Below, piece by piece: positions 1-7,982 of a stretch of 64,000 bases of DNA; position 1 is the stretch's first letter, and every line of letters starts with the position of its first letter. The stretch is taken from contig CBDBFH010000029.1 in assembly GCA_965204775.1 (NCBI GenBank), positions 1 to 64,000 on the forward strand. Direction: 5' to 3'. Made by a program: the position numbers and the translations under genes. The notes beneath the pieces were generated by a model. That model was given only the letters and a program-made list of their open reading frames with translations, did no database searches and had not been told where the DNA came from. This stretch comes from CBDBFH01 sp965204775 (lineage in GTDB: Bacteria; Pseudomonadota; Alphaproteobacteria; JAPOUT01; G958296285).

Positions 1-561
1 GCCAGGCTTTTCGAACAGGATGCAGCCGCCGACGCCAATCCGAGCGAGCTGGACGCCAAGAAAACTCCGGGCGGAGACGATGCCAACCTCGTCCGGGGCA
101 CGGATGAGCCTGCAAGGCTCATCGATAACCCCGACATTGCGCCGCCGTCCGCGGACCTCGCATCCCTGATAAAGGGCGACCTCAACCAGCTCGACATCAC
201 TCTGGATGGCGCCCTGGAAGCCGAGATCGCCGGCTATGGCGATTTAAACGCCGATGACATCGACGATGCGCTGGTGCTCTACACCTATACCTCGCCGCAG
301 CCCGCTTATCGGCAATTCATTGCAATCTACATGTCCGATGGTGAAACCTACCAGCTAACGGCAACCAAGCCCGTGAGCGGCACAATCAGCGCCACTATGG
401 GTGCACGAATTGTGGCGATCGATCGAGGCGTCATCCATCTCTTCCTGGAGGCGTTCGAGCCCGGCGACCCCTCCTGCTGCCCAAGCGGCACACAACACCA
501 AACCTTGGCACTGCGCGAGCTCGATCTGGTGGAAATCGACGTCGATGCACCAACGCGGTGA
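1..561 (+). CDS. 3' part of a hypothetical protein (truncated by window edge)
   Basis: An open frame runs from the first base of the window to a TGA at 559-561, giving the last 186 residues of a longer protein. The visible N-terminal half is rich in Asp, Ala and Pro and looks like a flexible linker. The C-terminal half is compact and hydrophobic, with a CCPSG motif close to the end. I do not recognise the family; Cys-Cys-Pro motifs of this kind occur in small secreted bacterial domains, so an exported protein is possible but unproven. Codon use is less GC-rich than in the genes beyond 7 kb. Confidence 0.6.
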   Translation, partial: ARLFEQDAAADANPSELDAKKTPGGDDANLVRGTDEPARLIDNPDIAPPSADLASLIKGDLNQLDITLDGALEAEIAGYGDLNADDIDDALVLYTYTSPQPAYRQFIAIYMSDGETYQLTATKPVSGTISATMGARIVAIDRGVIHLFLEAFEPGDPSCCPSGTQHQTLALRELDLVEIDVDAPTR

Positions 562-636
562 AGCAGCGAGACCGCCGACCTCCCAGATGCTTCCCGAACA
601 CCTTTTCGTGAAACGCCACCCAGACACCACCCTCTC

Positions 637-1224
637 TCAGACCGGCGAGGGTTCGGCGCGCGCCTCGCTCCAGTTGGGCTTGAAGCTGAGCACTTGAACC
701 GCAGCCGGAAGTTTTGGGTTGAAAAGCGCATTGTGCCAGTAGGTTGCCTGAAAAGCCTGATCGTCGGCATCAAGAAGCTCAGCGCTGCAGGTCAGCCAAA
801 AACGCTGGCTGAATTGTTCAAACTCAAGGACACAGTCACGTCGCCCGGCAAGCACCTTCGGCAATTCGGCCTCGATCGCGAAAACCGCGGTCAGACGATC
901 ATCGAACTGCCGGGGATCTTGAAAATGCGATGACTGCAGATAGCGAAGAGCCGCCTGGTAGCGCTCCCTCGGATCGTGAGTACGTCTTACGATATGTCGA
1001 AATTCATCGGTGCTGGTTCTTGGCTCGATGGGGGTGATCACCACGGTGATAGCGCCTGCGTCCTGACCGGCGACCGTGAGCTTCGGGCGCATGCCTTCGG
1101 TCGGCCGAGCCTCGCCCTCACGAACGGCAAGCTGACGCAGGCGGCATTGCCAGCCGAGAAAGGCTTGGCGCAGGCCGTCGTTCACGGATTGCATGCGGAC
1201 AATTTTATCGTCAGATTCCAGCAA
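637..1224 (-). CDS. Hypothetical protein, 195 aa
   Basis: A complete reading frame on the minus strand. The TTG start at 1222-1224 is preceded by GAGGA about 9 bases upstream and by an in-frame stop 10 codons back, so few other starts are possible; an ATG ten residues further in (1192-1194) is the alternative. The protein is soluble, with no signal peptide or membrane segment. It has a polar N-terminus, a central segment with many Arg and Asp residues, and a C-terminal part rich in aromatic residues. I do not recognise the family. Its flanks hold no operon partner: the next minus-strand gene is 300 bp away. Confidence 0.5.
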   Translation of the reverse strand: MLESDDKIVRMQSVNDGLRQAFLGWQCRLRQLAVREGEARPTEGMRPKLTVAGQDAGAITVVITPIEPRTSTDEFRHIVRRTHDPRERYQAALRYLQSSHFQDPRQFDDRLTAVFAIEAELPKVLAGRRDCVLEFEQFSQRFWLTCSAELLDADDQAFQATYWHNALFNPKLPAAVQVLSFKPNWSEARAEPSPV

Positions 1225-1529
1225 ATCGGCGGTTCCTCGAACGAGAAGATCCTAAAGGAAAGAGAAGGATCAGGGTCCAAAGGCTAGTATCCACCGGGAA
1301 ATTGATGACTGCAATTCTCGAAATCGAGAGGCCGACCAGACACCTGGCCAAGGCTGACCATCAAAAGCCCCCCTCGCACTTCGCGATGCTGACTGCAGCC
1401 CCCTCGCCACCGGGACTATCCGGGCCAAAGCGGAGCCCGCTCCGGCCCTCGATACCTATCGCAAAGCCAAAACCGCCGTCGACCTCCTCCGAAGCTGCAC
1501 CCGCTGCTCAAGGATTGTGAGGTGGGCAG
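1225..1529. other. Gap without a recognisable gene
   Basis: No convincing reading frame on either strand. The only structure I see is a short inverted repeat, TCTCGAaaTCGAGA, near 1316-1331. The stretch separates two minus-strand genes and may hold the promoter of the left one. Confidence 0.4.
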
Positions 1530-2171
1530 CTACCCTGCGGCACGGACCGTTTTGCAGAACGCGCTGGAGGGCAGCATCAGCCCGATGCCGGTGTCCTTGA
1601 ACTCATCGTAAGCGGCCTCGGTCGAGCTGCGCTCCGCCAGAATGGCGAGTGTGATGCCAATCACCTGGCCTTGCTCGTCGAACACCGGCCCGCCCGACGT
1701 GCCGAGCCCTACCGGAAAGCCCAGCGAGACATAGCGACCGGCAATCAGGCCACTATTCGGCAGATAGCCGCCCACCAGCACCCACTGGGACTGAATGGGG
1801 TGGCCGACGGAAATGACATGCTGGCCGGGCAGAGGCTGCTCGCAGGTGAGCTGCACATTGGGGTGGCCATCGGGTATGGCGACGTCGATCAAGGCGAGAT
1901 CATGCTCCGGATCGCTCCAGATCACGCTGCCAGCATTAGCCTCGCCGTTGAAAAAGCGGATGTCGAGACTGTCCCCCTGAACGACATGATGCGCGGTGAG
2001 CACACGACGAGGGCCAATGATCAGGCCGGAGCCATGCCCCTTCTCATGCTCGATCAGCACCGTCGATCGATGCAGCGGCGTCACGGACGATTTCGGCGAT
2101 GAGCTGCAGCCCATCAAAAAGGCCGCGAGCAGACCACCGATGAAAGCGAGGCGAAGACCACCTGTCAGCAA
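1530..2171 (-). CDS. Trypsin-like serine protease, predicted lipoprotein
   Basis: A 213-aa protein with an N-terminal lipoprotein signal: a hydrophobic stretch ending in LMGC (Cys22), so it is probably lipid-anchored in the envelope. The rest is a trypsin/HtrA-type protease fold with a complete catalytic triad in order: His in TAHHVV, Asp in EHDLALIDV, Ser in GTSGGPV. There is no PDZ domain, so it is a minimal S1-type enzyme and not a full DegP. The TTG start at 2169-2171 is supported by GGAGGAACC immediately upstream. It is transcribed alone, with a plausible promoter at 2201-2229. The substrate is unknown; envelope proteolysis is inferred from the fold. Confidence 0.8.
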   Translation of the reverse strand: MLTGGLRLAFIGGLLAAFLMGCSSSPKSSVTPLHRSTVLIEHEKGHGSGLIIGPRRVLTAHHVVQGDSLDIRFFNGEANAGSVIWSDPEHDLALIDVAIPDGHPNVQLTCEQPLPGQHVISVGHPIQSQWVLVGGYLPNSGLIAGRYVSLGFPVGLGTSGGPVFDEQGQVIGITLAILAERSSTEAAYDEFKDTGIGLMLPSSAFCKTVRAAG

Positions 2172-2200
2172 AATGGTTCCTCCGGCGTTTTTGGCTTATT

Positions 2201-2229
2201 TCGTTAAAACTTTAGTGATCATAATTCAA
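2201..2229 (-). promoter_or_regulatory. Candidate promoter of the serine protease gene
   Basis: Read on the minus strand: TTGAAT (2224-2229), a 17-base spacer, then TAACGA (2201-2206). The predicted start lies about 20 bases before the TTG codon at 2171. Spacing is ideal, but the boxes match sigma-70 only in part. Confidence 0.4.
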
Positions 2230-2410
2230 TGAATCCGCAACAGCCATGGCCGATGCGCAGGAAATACGTACGGGATTACCGATACAGGCTGGTATCTGGC
2301 TACCCGACACCACCATCGCAACCCGCCCCATGGCTCTCAAGAATAATTTTAAGAAAACTCAAGCAAGTGTGATTTCGCTCACATAAGCCTTGAAGGCATA
2401 CGTCTATAAC

Positions 2411-2513
2411 AAAGCATGCCTCCCTTTCGGAGCCGGCCATTGATCAGCAGGCAGGCTCCCCCCGAATCTCCCTGGTAATTGGCCCTGGCTCTGACGAGCC
2501 GGGGCTTTTTTTT
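2411..2513 (+). ncRNA. Candidate small RNA ending in an intrinsic terminator
   Basis: There is no gene on the plus strand between 2172 and the strong terminator at 2482-2513, so that terminator needs its own transcript. Just upstream lies a C-rich segment near 2415-2435 that begins CCTCCCTTTCGGAG and resembles anti-Shine-Dalgarno loops of alphaproteobacterial small RNAs. The 5' end is uncertain; TATAAC at 2405-2410 could be a -10 box but has no good -35. The RNA and its limits are inferred; the terminator is directly visible. Confidence 0.4.
2482..2513 (+). terminator. Rho-independent terminator
   Basis: A 10-bp stem (2482-2491 with 2496-2505, one T-G wobble) around a TGAC loop, followed by eight T residues at 2506-2513. 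It acts on the plus strand only; no matching A tract lies on the other side for minus-strand use. No coding region precedes it for over 2 kb on that strand. Confidence 0.8.
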
Positions 2514-2677
2514 GCGCGAATGTTCCGCTTCAGCCTTTCGGCCCTGTAGTGCGGCGACACGCAATCTTTCCCACGCCATGCCGACAAGAAGCCGCATACC
2601 CTGGAAATCCCTGGTTCGTTCTTCGAAAGCGGCGGAAACCAGATGACGTGGTCACACCACCACCACCACCACCACCA

Positions 2678-3425
2678 CTAGCGAAGGCTGATACGGCCAA
2701 GGCCGGGAAGCTTGATCGCCAGCTCCATCGGATCGAAACCGAGCGTCAGGCCGAGAAGATGGAGCTCGACGCCTTCGTCCCGGCTGAGCGAAGCGCCGAA
2801 AACCCCGAAAATCGAGAGCTGATAGCCGCTGCCCGATGGAGTCGATGCCGCAAAAGCCCCCTGATCCAGAAAATCCTTGCCGATGGCGGTCGGCGGCAGT
2901 TCCAGGCCAAGATCAGGGACTTTCCGGCCGAGATGGGCGATGAAGGTGTTGGAGTTGGGGCCGGGCCAGGTGACGTAGCTGTTGGGGTAGGGATAGCCCT
3001 CGATCGCGCGCTCGACGTCCTCGACCAGGACTTCGACCTCCGGGCCACGCCGATCGAGCAGCAGTTCCGGCGGGTTGCCCGCCCAGTTGCCATCGGCGGC
3101 ATGGCGGTTTCTGCGCACGGCAGGCGCGCCCTGGTTCACCCCCCCAGCCGACCACCTCGTAGCGATCATAGGCCGTCGATCCAGCATGCTTCAAGGTGAT
3201 CCAGCTATGAACCGCGAACACGCCCTTCCAGCCCCAGGCGCGCGCCGCATACACCTGAACGACCGCATCATCGATACCGGCCGGATTGGCGTCGATGATG
3301 CCGGCACTGGCCCAACTTGCCTGGCTCCAATGCTTATAGCCCTGGATGCGGCTCGCCATCAGCAGATGCGGTACGATCAAAAGGGCCAGAAAAACCAGAA
3401 AAACCATCATCAAACGAAACCTCAT
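2678..3425 (-). CDS. DUF3750 family protein, interrupted by a frameshift
   Basis: Two overlapping minus-strand frames together make one DUF3750 protein of about 248 residues. The first (from ATG 3423-3425, with GGAGG 6 bases upstream) encodes a signal/membrane segment and the first third. The second continues to the TAG at 2678-2680. The break lies at a run of seven C residues at 3139-3145; six would restore VVGWGVNQG, which fits the family. So either one base was added by sequencing error or slippage, or the gene is a recent pseudogene. The protein would be an exported or membrane-anchored domain of unknown function. A run of CCA/ACC triplets (2654-2680) directly follows the stop. Confidence 0.65.
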
Positions 3426-3753
3426 CCCGCCTCCAAGGCGCCGTGGCATAGCGGAAACTATTGTCCAGAATCGATGAACCCGGCCTTAACCGAGAAACTG
3501 ACCTTGACCGTCATGGTGAAGAGCCGGGCCTGGAACCGCCTGGACGGGGGTTGTGCCTCCTCGAAGGGCACTTCCCGCATTACGATTATCCTGGCCGCTC
3601 TGCAAGATTTAGACTTGCGTTCGCCCCATGCGATGACAACTATAGTTTGAGCTAATGATGTGATGATTGATGTCTGTATCTGGAAAAAAGACTGACCTTC
3701 CCACTGCCACGTCGCACCGTTCACCGGCGAGACGACCGCCAAGGCGGCCGGAT
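3426..3753. other. Gap without a convincing gene; probably divergent promoters
   Basis: This lies between the minus-strand DUF3750 gene and the plus-strand XpaC/TelA set. A reading frame on the minus strand here has no family character or ribosome site and I leave it out. TATAGT near 3645 and several TGATG repeats (3650-3672) are the only promoter-like features I see. Confidence 0.35.
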
Positions 3754-3879
3754 ATGTCGACCATGCTGAAGAGGGTCCTGGGCGTCGTTCTGCTGGTTTC
3801 GACAACCGGCCTTGCCAGTTGCCAGGCCATGTGGGCCAAAGCGCTGTTCATCCCCTTTCCCTTCGGTTTCTGGAACTGA
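3754..3879 (+). CDS. Small predicted lipoprotein, 41 aa
   Basis: A tiny frame beginning ATG at 3754 (or ATG at 3763), with AAGG about 9 bases upstream. It encodes a positively charged start, a hydrophobic stretch and a lipobox LASC, then a short aromatic tail ending FPFGFWN. Mature length after the Cys would be about 20 residues. It ends three bases before the xpaC-like gene, so the two are probably co-transcribed. It could be a small envelope partner of the XpaC/TelA system. The family is unknown to me and the gene call rests on the lipobox and the spacing. Confidence 0.5.
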   Translation: MSTMLKRVLGVVLLVSTTGLASCQAMWAKALFIPFPFGFWN

Positions 3880-3882
3880 GCA

Positions 3883-4674
3883 ATGGCATGGTCCCGCCCG
3901 TCGCGCCGACGCCCGATCTGGATAGGCGGCTGGCTCCTGTTCCTCCTGCCCCTACCACTCTTTTGGGCCATGTTGATCTCCCTCGCCAAGGGTGCGCTTG
4001 GTGGGTTTTTGGCAAGTGCCATCGCGCTCGGCCTGTTGCTGCTCGGCGCCTGGATCACCAGACGCGGCCTCTATCAGGCTAAACGCCGCCCGATGAGTTC
4101 CTCGCTCCCGCTAAAGTCGATCGGGGGCGTGATCACGGCCGTCGGCACCGCATTCACGGCCTGGGTCGCTGGGCACAATCCATTGATGGGCATTTGCTTC
4201 GGGCTCGCAGCACTGGTCGGTTTCTACCTGGCCTATGGATTCGACAAGCGCTTCAAACTCTCCAGCGACAAGGATGTGGCGTCTGCCCTCGAAGAGGCCT
4301 ATCGGAAGCTGGAGCGGCTGGAAGCGGCGGGCGAAACCATCGGCTCGCGGGACTTCCGCGATCGGCTGCAGCGCATAAGCGGTTGGGGCGAAAAGATCCT
4401 CGACCGTATCGGCGACGATCCCGAGGATTTCCGGCGCGCGCGAAAATTTCTGAACGTCTATCTGGATGGCGCACAGCAGGTGACGGACAAGTTCGCCCGC
4501 ACGAGGAGCGACGCCAACTCCGCCGAGCTCGAGGAAAACTTCCGTACACTGCTCACCGACATGGAAACTGTATGCGAGGAGCAGTACCAGCACCTGCTCG
4601 ACAACGACATGGTCGACCTCGACGTGCAGATCGAGGTTCTGACCACGCGCCTGAAACGGGAAGGCGTCTATTGA
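3883..4674 (+). CDS. XpaC family protein (5-bromo-4-chloroindolyl phosphate hydrolysis protein)
   Basis: A 263-aa protein with two pairs of hydrophobic segments in its first 120 residues (about 12-60 and 78-118), followed by a soluble, charged alpha-helical domain of about 140 residues. This is the layout of XpaC proteins, which are nearly always encoded next to TelA, as here. The enzymatic name is historical and does not describe a proven activity; the pair is tied to tellurite/toxic-anion and envelope-stress phenotypes. The start ATG follows the small lipoprotein gene by three bases and the telA-like gene begins 69 bases downstream, so a three-gene operon is likely. Confidence 0.8.
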   Translation: MAWSRPSRRRPIWIGGWLLFLLPLPLFWAMLISLAKGALGGFLASAIALGLLLLGAWITRRGLYQAKRRPMSSSLPLKSIGGVITAVGTAFTAWVAGHNPLMGICFGLAALVGFYLAYGFDKRFKLSSDKDVASALEEAYRKLERLEAAGETIGSRDFRDRLQRISGWGEKILDRIGDDPEDFRRARKFLNVYLDGAQQVTDKFARTRSDANSAELEENFRTLLTDMETVCEEQYQHLLDNDMVDLDVQIEVLTTRLKREGVY

Positions 4675-4743
4675 TCCGGGGGTCGTACGACGACAGCGGG
4701 CCGTGCGATAACAGCGGGACGACGTATAGGGAGGCTATTTACG

Positions 4744-5892
4744 ATGGCGACTGAAACCACCACCGAGATATCAACAACACCGATGCCGATGACACCGGAA
4801 GCGCTCTTGAAGGGTGATCTGGTCCCCTATGATGAAGCCGACGTCGACAAGCGCGGAAGAATCGAAAAGTGCATCACCGAACTCGAGATGGATGACGCCA
4901 ACTCCATCATCTTCTTCGGCTCCAAGGCGCAAAAGCAGCTCACTACAATCTCCGACCACATGCTCGAAGGCGTCAAGAACAAGGACACCGGCCCGGCCGG
5001 CGCGTCACTCAACAACATGGTGACGATCCTTAGGGGCTTCGACGTCGAAGGGTTGGACCCGCGCCTCGAACCCTCCTGGATCGAAAAAATCTTCGGCTGG
5101 GGCAAGCCGGTCGCCAAGTTCCTGCAGCGCTATGAGGAAGTCCGCGATCAGATCGACCGGATCGGCGACGAGCTCGAGCATCACAAGACGACGCTGATGA
5201 CCGACATCGCGTCGCTCGATCGCCTCTACGAGGCCAATCTCGATTATTTCCATACCCTTGCCGACTACATCGCGGCTGGTGAGGAAATGCTGAAACGGGC
5301 CGACGAGGAGATGATCCCCGCCCTGCACAAGGAAGCCGAAGCAAGCGGCGACGTGCTGAAAGCCCAGGAACTCCGGGATCTCAGATCCGCCCGTGACGAT
5401 CTGGAACGGCGCGTCCATGACCTCCGGCTGACCCGCCAAGTCGCCATGCAGGGCCTGCCGAGCATTCGCCTGGTGCAGGAGAACGACAAAAGCCTCCTGA
5501 CCAAAATTAACTCGACCATGGCCAACACCATCCCGCTCTGGCGCCAGCAGCTCGCCCAGGCCGTGACCATCCACCGTTCCAACCAGGCCTCCAAGACCCT
5601 GAAAAACGCGACCGACCTTACCAACGAACTCCTGACCGCCAATGCCGAAAACCTGAAGCAGGCCAATGCCGAGATCAGGAAAGAGGTCGAGCGCGGCGTG
5701 TTCGACATCGAGGTGGTCGTCAATGCCAACAAGATGCTGATCGACACCATCGAAGAAAGCCTGCAGATCGCCGACGACGGCAAAAGAAAGCGTATCGAGG
5801 CCGAAGCCAAGCTCCATGAGTGCGAAATCGAACTCCGCAACGTCCTGGCCTCAGCAAGGGCAAAGCAACCCGGCGGGCCGCCGGCTGCGTGA
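4744..5892 (+). CDS. telA: TelA family toxic anion resistance protein
   Basis: A 382-aa soluble protein, predicted almost entirely alpha-helical with long charged coiled-coil segments. It matches the TelA family in length and layout: a short disordered start, a conserved SIIFFGSKAQ segment near residues 54-63, a GWGKPVAKFLQRYE region and a C-terminal helical bundle. TelA proteins are associated with resistance to tellurite and other agents by an unknown mechanism, usually with XpaC, as here. The gene follows the XpaC-like gene on the same strand and precedes an SPFH protein gene, so the three form a stress module. Confidence 0.87.
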   Translation: MATETTTEISTTPMPMTPEALLKGDLVPYDEADVDKRGRIEKCITELEMDDANSIIFFGSKAQKQLTTISDHMLEGVKNKDTGPAGASLNNMVTILRGFDVEGLDPRLEPSWIEKIFGWGKPVAKFLQRYEEVRDQIDRIGDELEHHKTTLMTDIASLDRLYEANLDYFHTLADYIAAGEEMLKRADEEMIPALHKEAEASGDVLKAQELRDLRSARDDLERRVHDLRLTRQVAMQGLPSIRLVQENDKSLLTKINSTMANTIPLWRQQLAQAVTIHRSNQASKTLKNATDLTNELLTANAENLKQANAEIRKEVERGVFDIEVVVNANKMLIDTIEESLQIADDGKRKRIEAEAKLHECEIELRNVLASARAKQPGGPPAA

Positions 5893-6025
5893 CTTGCCAG
5901 GTGACCGTGCCTGAACACCTGGTGTATCCGACGGCACCGTCGGAGCGACCGGAAACACCGTCGGCACAAGCCGAGAACCGCGACAGCGTCAACGGTCCGC
6001 CGCGTCGGCGGAAAGGAGTAGTTTT

Positions 6026-7333
6026 ATGATTTGGGATAAGATTGTCGGCGAATTTGTCGATGTCATCGAGTGGACTGATGACAGTTCGGACACGATGCTC
6101 TGGCGTTTTGAGCGGCATGGTAACGAGATCAAATATGGCGCGCAGCTGACCGTGCGCGAGAGCCAGATTGCGGTGTTCGTCAATGAAGGGCGGGTCGCCG
6201 ATGTGTTCGAGCCTGGCATGTATACGCTGGAGACCGCGAACCTGCCGATCATCTCCACCATGGAGAACTGGCATCACGGCTTCCAGAGCCCCTTCAAGGC
6301 CGAGATCTATTTCGTCAACACCAAGCGCTTCACCGATCTCAAATGGGGCACCAAGCACCCGGTGACGTTGCGTGATCCGGAATTCGGGCCTGTGCGCCTG
6401 CGCGCCTTCGGCACCTATGTCACCAAGATCAAAGATCCGGTCGTGTTCATCCGCGAAATCGCCGGCACGGATGGCCATTTCACGACGGATGAGATCACCG
6501 ACCAGCTCCGCAACATGATCGTCTCCCGCTTCTCCTCGGTCATGGCGGACAGCGGCATTCCCGTCCTCGATCTCGCCGCCAATTTCGAAAAACTCGGCAC
6601 CTTCCTCACCAACAAGATCATGCCCGAGTTCGATCTCTACGGCCTTGAGCTCGCGCAGATGATGGTGGAAAGCATCTCCCTGCCGGACGCCGTCGAGGAA
6701 GCGCTCGACAAGCGCACCAGCATGGGCGTGGTCGGTGATCTGTCGAAATACACCCAGTACCAGACCGCCGAAGCCATCGCCATGGCCGCCGAAAACCCAG
6801 GCGGCGCGGCCGGCGCCGGGGTCGGCATCGGCGCCGGCATCGCCATGGGCCAGCAAATGGCCGACCAACTGTCCGGCGCGGCCGGCTCGTCGACTTCATC
6901 TTCAAGTCAGCCTGGGGGTGCTGCCCCCCCGAGCGGGGCGGCGAAGCCTATGAAAACCCTCGAAACCGCCGTGATGAATCTGGGCGGCGCGCTGGACAGG
7001 CTTGAAGCCGCCTGGACCGCCCGCGCCAATACGCCGCCGCCCGCCCGGCCTGCCCCGGAAGAAGCCCAGCGAATCGCCGAACTGGAGGCCGAAATCGAAC
7101 ATCTGCGCGCCGAGGGCGCCCGCCTCGAACAGGAAGCCCAGGCCGCCCGAAACCAGGCCGCCGCCGCGTCTGAAGCCATTGCTGAAGCCGCCGCCGCCCC
7201 TGCCGAGCCTGCCGGGCGCGGGGAAGCCGCCGAAATCGCCCTCGAACTCGCCACCCTGCTCGACGGCGCGATCCACGGATTGCGCAATGTGCTCGATTCG
7301 GCGCCCTCGCCCAACCCGCCCGCCCGGAACTGA
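6026..7333 (+). CDS. SPFH (YdjI-like) protein fused in frame to a DUF4164-like tail
   Basis: Residues 1 to about 300 form an SPFH/band-7 protein of the YdjI or virion-core-like type, including the Gly-Ala run (GAGVGIGAGIAMG) that normally precedes its C-terminal domain. The usual zinc-ribbon or GYF-like tail is missing. Instead, after a Ser/Pro-rich junction (nt about 6890-6948), the frame continues with an internal ATG at 6949 into a helical coiled-coil segment (MKTLETAVMNLGGALDRLE and onwards). This is what the small DUF4164 protein encoded before zapA in alphaproteobacteria looks like. Composition also turns more GC-rich here. The ATG at 6949 may still start a separate 128-aa DUF4164 protein. 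So the gene is a chimera at an island border, or an assembly join. Confidence 0.75.
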   Translation: MIWDKIVGEFVDVIEWTDDSSDTMLWRFERHGNEIKYGAQLTVRESQIAVFVNEGRVADVFEPGMYTLETANLPIISTMENWHHGFQSPFKAEIYFVNTKRFTDLKWGTKHPVTLRDPEFGPVRLRAFGTYVTKIKDPVVFIREIAGTDGHFTTDEITDQLRNMIVSRFSSVMADSGIPVLDLAANFEKLGTFLTNKIMPEFDLYGLELAQMMVESISLPDAVEEALDKRTSMGVVGDLSKYTQYQTAEAIAMAAENPGGAAGAGVGIGAGIAMGQQMADQLSGAAGSSTSSSSQPGGAAPPSGAAKPMKTLETAVMNLGGALDRLEAAWTARANTPPPARPAPEEAQRIAELEAEIEHLRAEGARLEQEAQAARNQAAAASEAIAEAAAAPAEPAGRGEAAEIALELATLLDGAIHGLRNVLDSAPSPNPPARN

Positions 7334-7353
7334 ACCAGAGGAAAAACCGCCTC

Positions 7354-7719
7354 ATGCCCCAAATTCGGGTTTCAATCCTGGGCCGCAATTACGCCGTCGC
7401 CTGCGGTGAGGGCGAAGAAGAGCGCCTGCGCCAGCTGGCCGCCTATCTGCAGTCCCGCCTCGGCACCCTCACCCCGGAACAGGGCAAAGCCGCAGGAAAA
7501 CTCAGCGAAACCCATCTGGTCGTCCTGGCCGGACTGATGACCGCCGACGAATTGTTCGAGACCCGCGAGGAAGTGCAAAAACTTAAGCGCGCCGTCAAAG
7601 ACGCCGAAGAAGCCGTCGGCGCAGAAAAACGCCGGACCGAAAACGAACAAAACGCCCTCATCACCGCCCTCGAACAGGCCGCCAAACGAATCGAACGGCT
7701 GACCGGCCTCATGGCCTGA
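7354..7719 (+). CDS. zapA: Cell division protein ZapA
   Basis: A 121-aa ZapA. The N-terminal globular part (PQIRVSILGRNYAVACGEGE) matches the family, including the conserved strand and the EEERLRQLAAYL helix. A long C-terminal coiled coil with heptad character follows from about residue 60. ZapA binds FtsZ in the cytoplasm and promotes Z-ring bundling. The gene lies just after a DUF4164-like segment and just before 6S RNA and 5-formyl-THF cyclo-ligase, the standard alphaproteobacterial arrangement. GAGG lies upstream of the ATG. Confidence 0.9.
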   Translation: MPQIRVSILGRNYAVACGEGEEERLRQLAAYLQSRLGTLTPEQGKAAGKLSETHLVVLAGLMTADELFETREEVQKLKRAVKDAEEAVGAEKRRTENEQNALITALEQAAKRIERLTGLMA

Positions 7720-7754
7720 TCGCCCCCGCCGGGCCGCGCGCCCCGCCAAGGGTT

Positions 7755-7782
7755 TTGCTTTGCACCGGCTTTGCGCTAAACT
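7755..7782 (+). promoter_or_regulatory. Promoter of 6S RNA
   Basis: TTGCTT (7755-7760), a 16-base spacer and TAAACT (7777-7782), placed 8-9 bases before the predicted 5' end of the 6S RNA. Confidence 0.5.
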
Positions 7783-7789
7783 GACATTT

Positions 7790-7970
7790 CGGATGCTGCC
7801 CGGCGCGACAAGAGCATTCTTGACTCCCGGGCCTGACGATCCTTAAGGGAGCCGTCCCTGTCGCCGGTCGTGGCCGGTTTCATATGGCGCCCACCTGCTT
7901 TTGCAGGACCCGGGGATCGTATCGCTCTAACGCCCAGGGCGGCTCCGAACCCCGTCCCGGTTGCGCAGCA
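7790..7970 (+). ncRNA. ssrS: 6S RNA
   Basis: The intergenic stretch between zapA and the 5-formyl-THF cyclo-ligase gene is the usual site of ssrS. The ends can pair (TGCTGC near 7794-7799 with GCAGCA at 7965-7970), and a long, mostly double-stranded rod with a C/G-rich central bulge can form, as in 6S RNA. Length is about 180 bases. 6S RNA mimics an open promoter and binds sigma-70 RNA polymerase in stationary phase. Exact ends are estimated; the AGGAGG for the next gene begins at its 3' boundary. Confidence 0.7.
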
Positions 7971-7982
7971 GGAGGCACAAAC

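Noticed and set aside
2379..2597. Short minus-strand frame containing GDSGGACL, resembling a serine protease motif
   Set aside because: It has no other protease motif, lies across the plus-strand terminator and lacks a ribosome site; the match is chance.
2654..2680. CCA/ACC triplet run as a His-tag-like cloning artefact
   Set aside because: On the plus strand it could read as His codons, but it sits outside any credible gene, directly after the DUF3750 stop on the other strand, and reads as simple-sequence DNA.
3458..3805. 115-codon minus-strand frame before the XpaC/TelA genes
   Set aside because: No signal, family motif or ribosome site, and it overlaps the small lipoprotein gene on the other strand.
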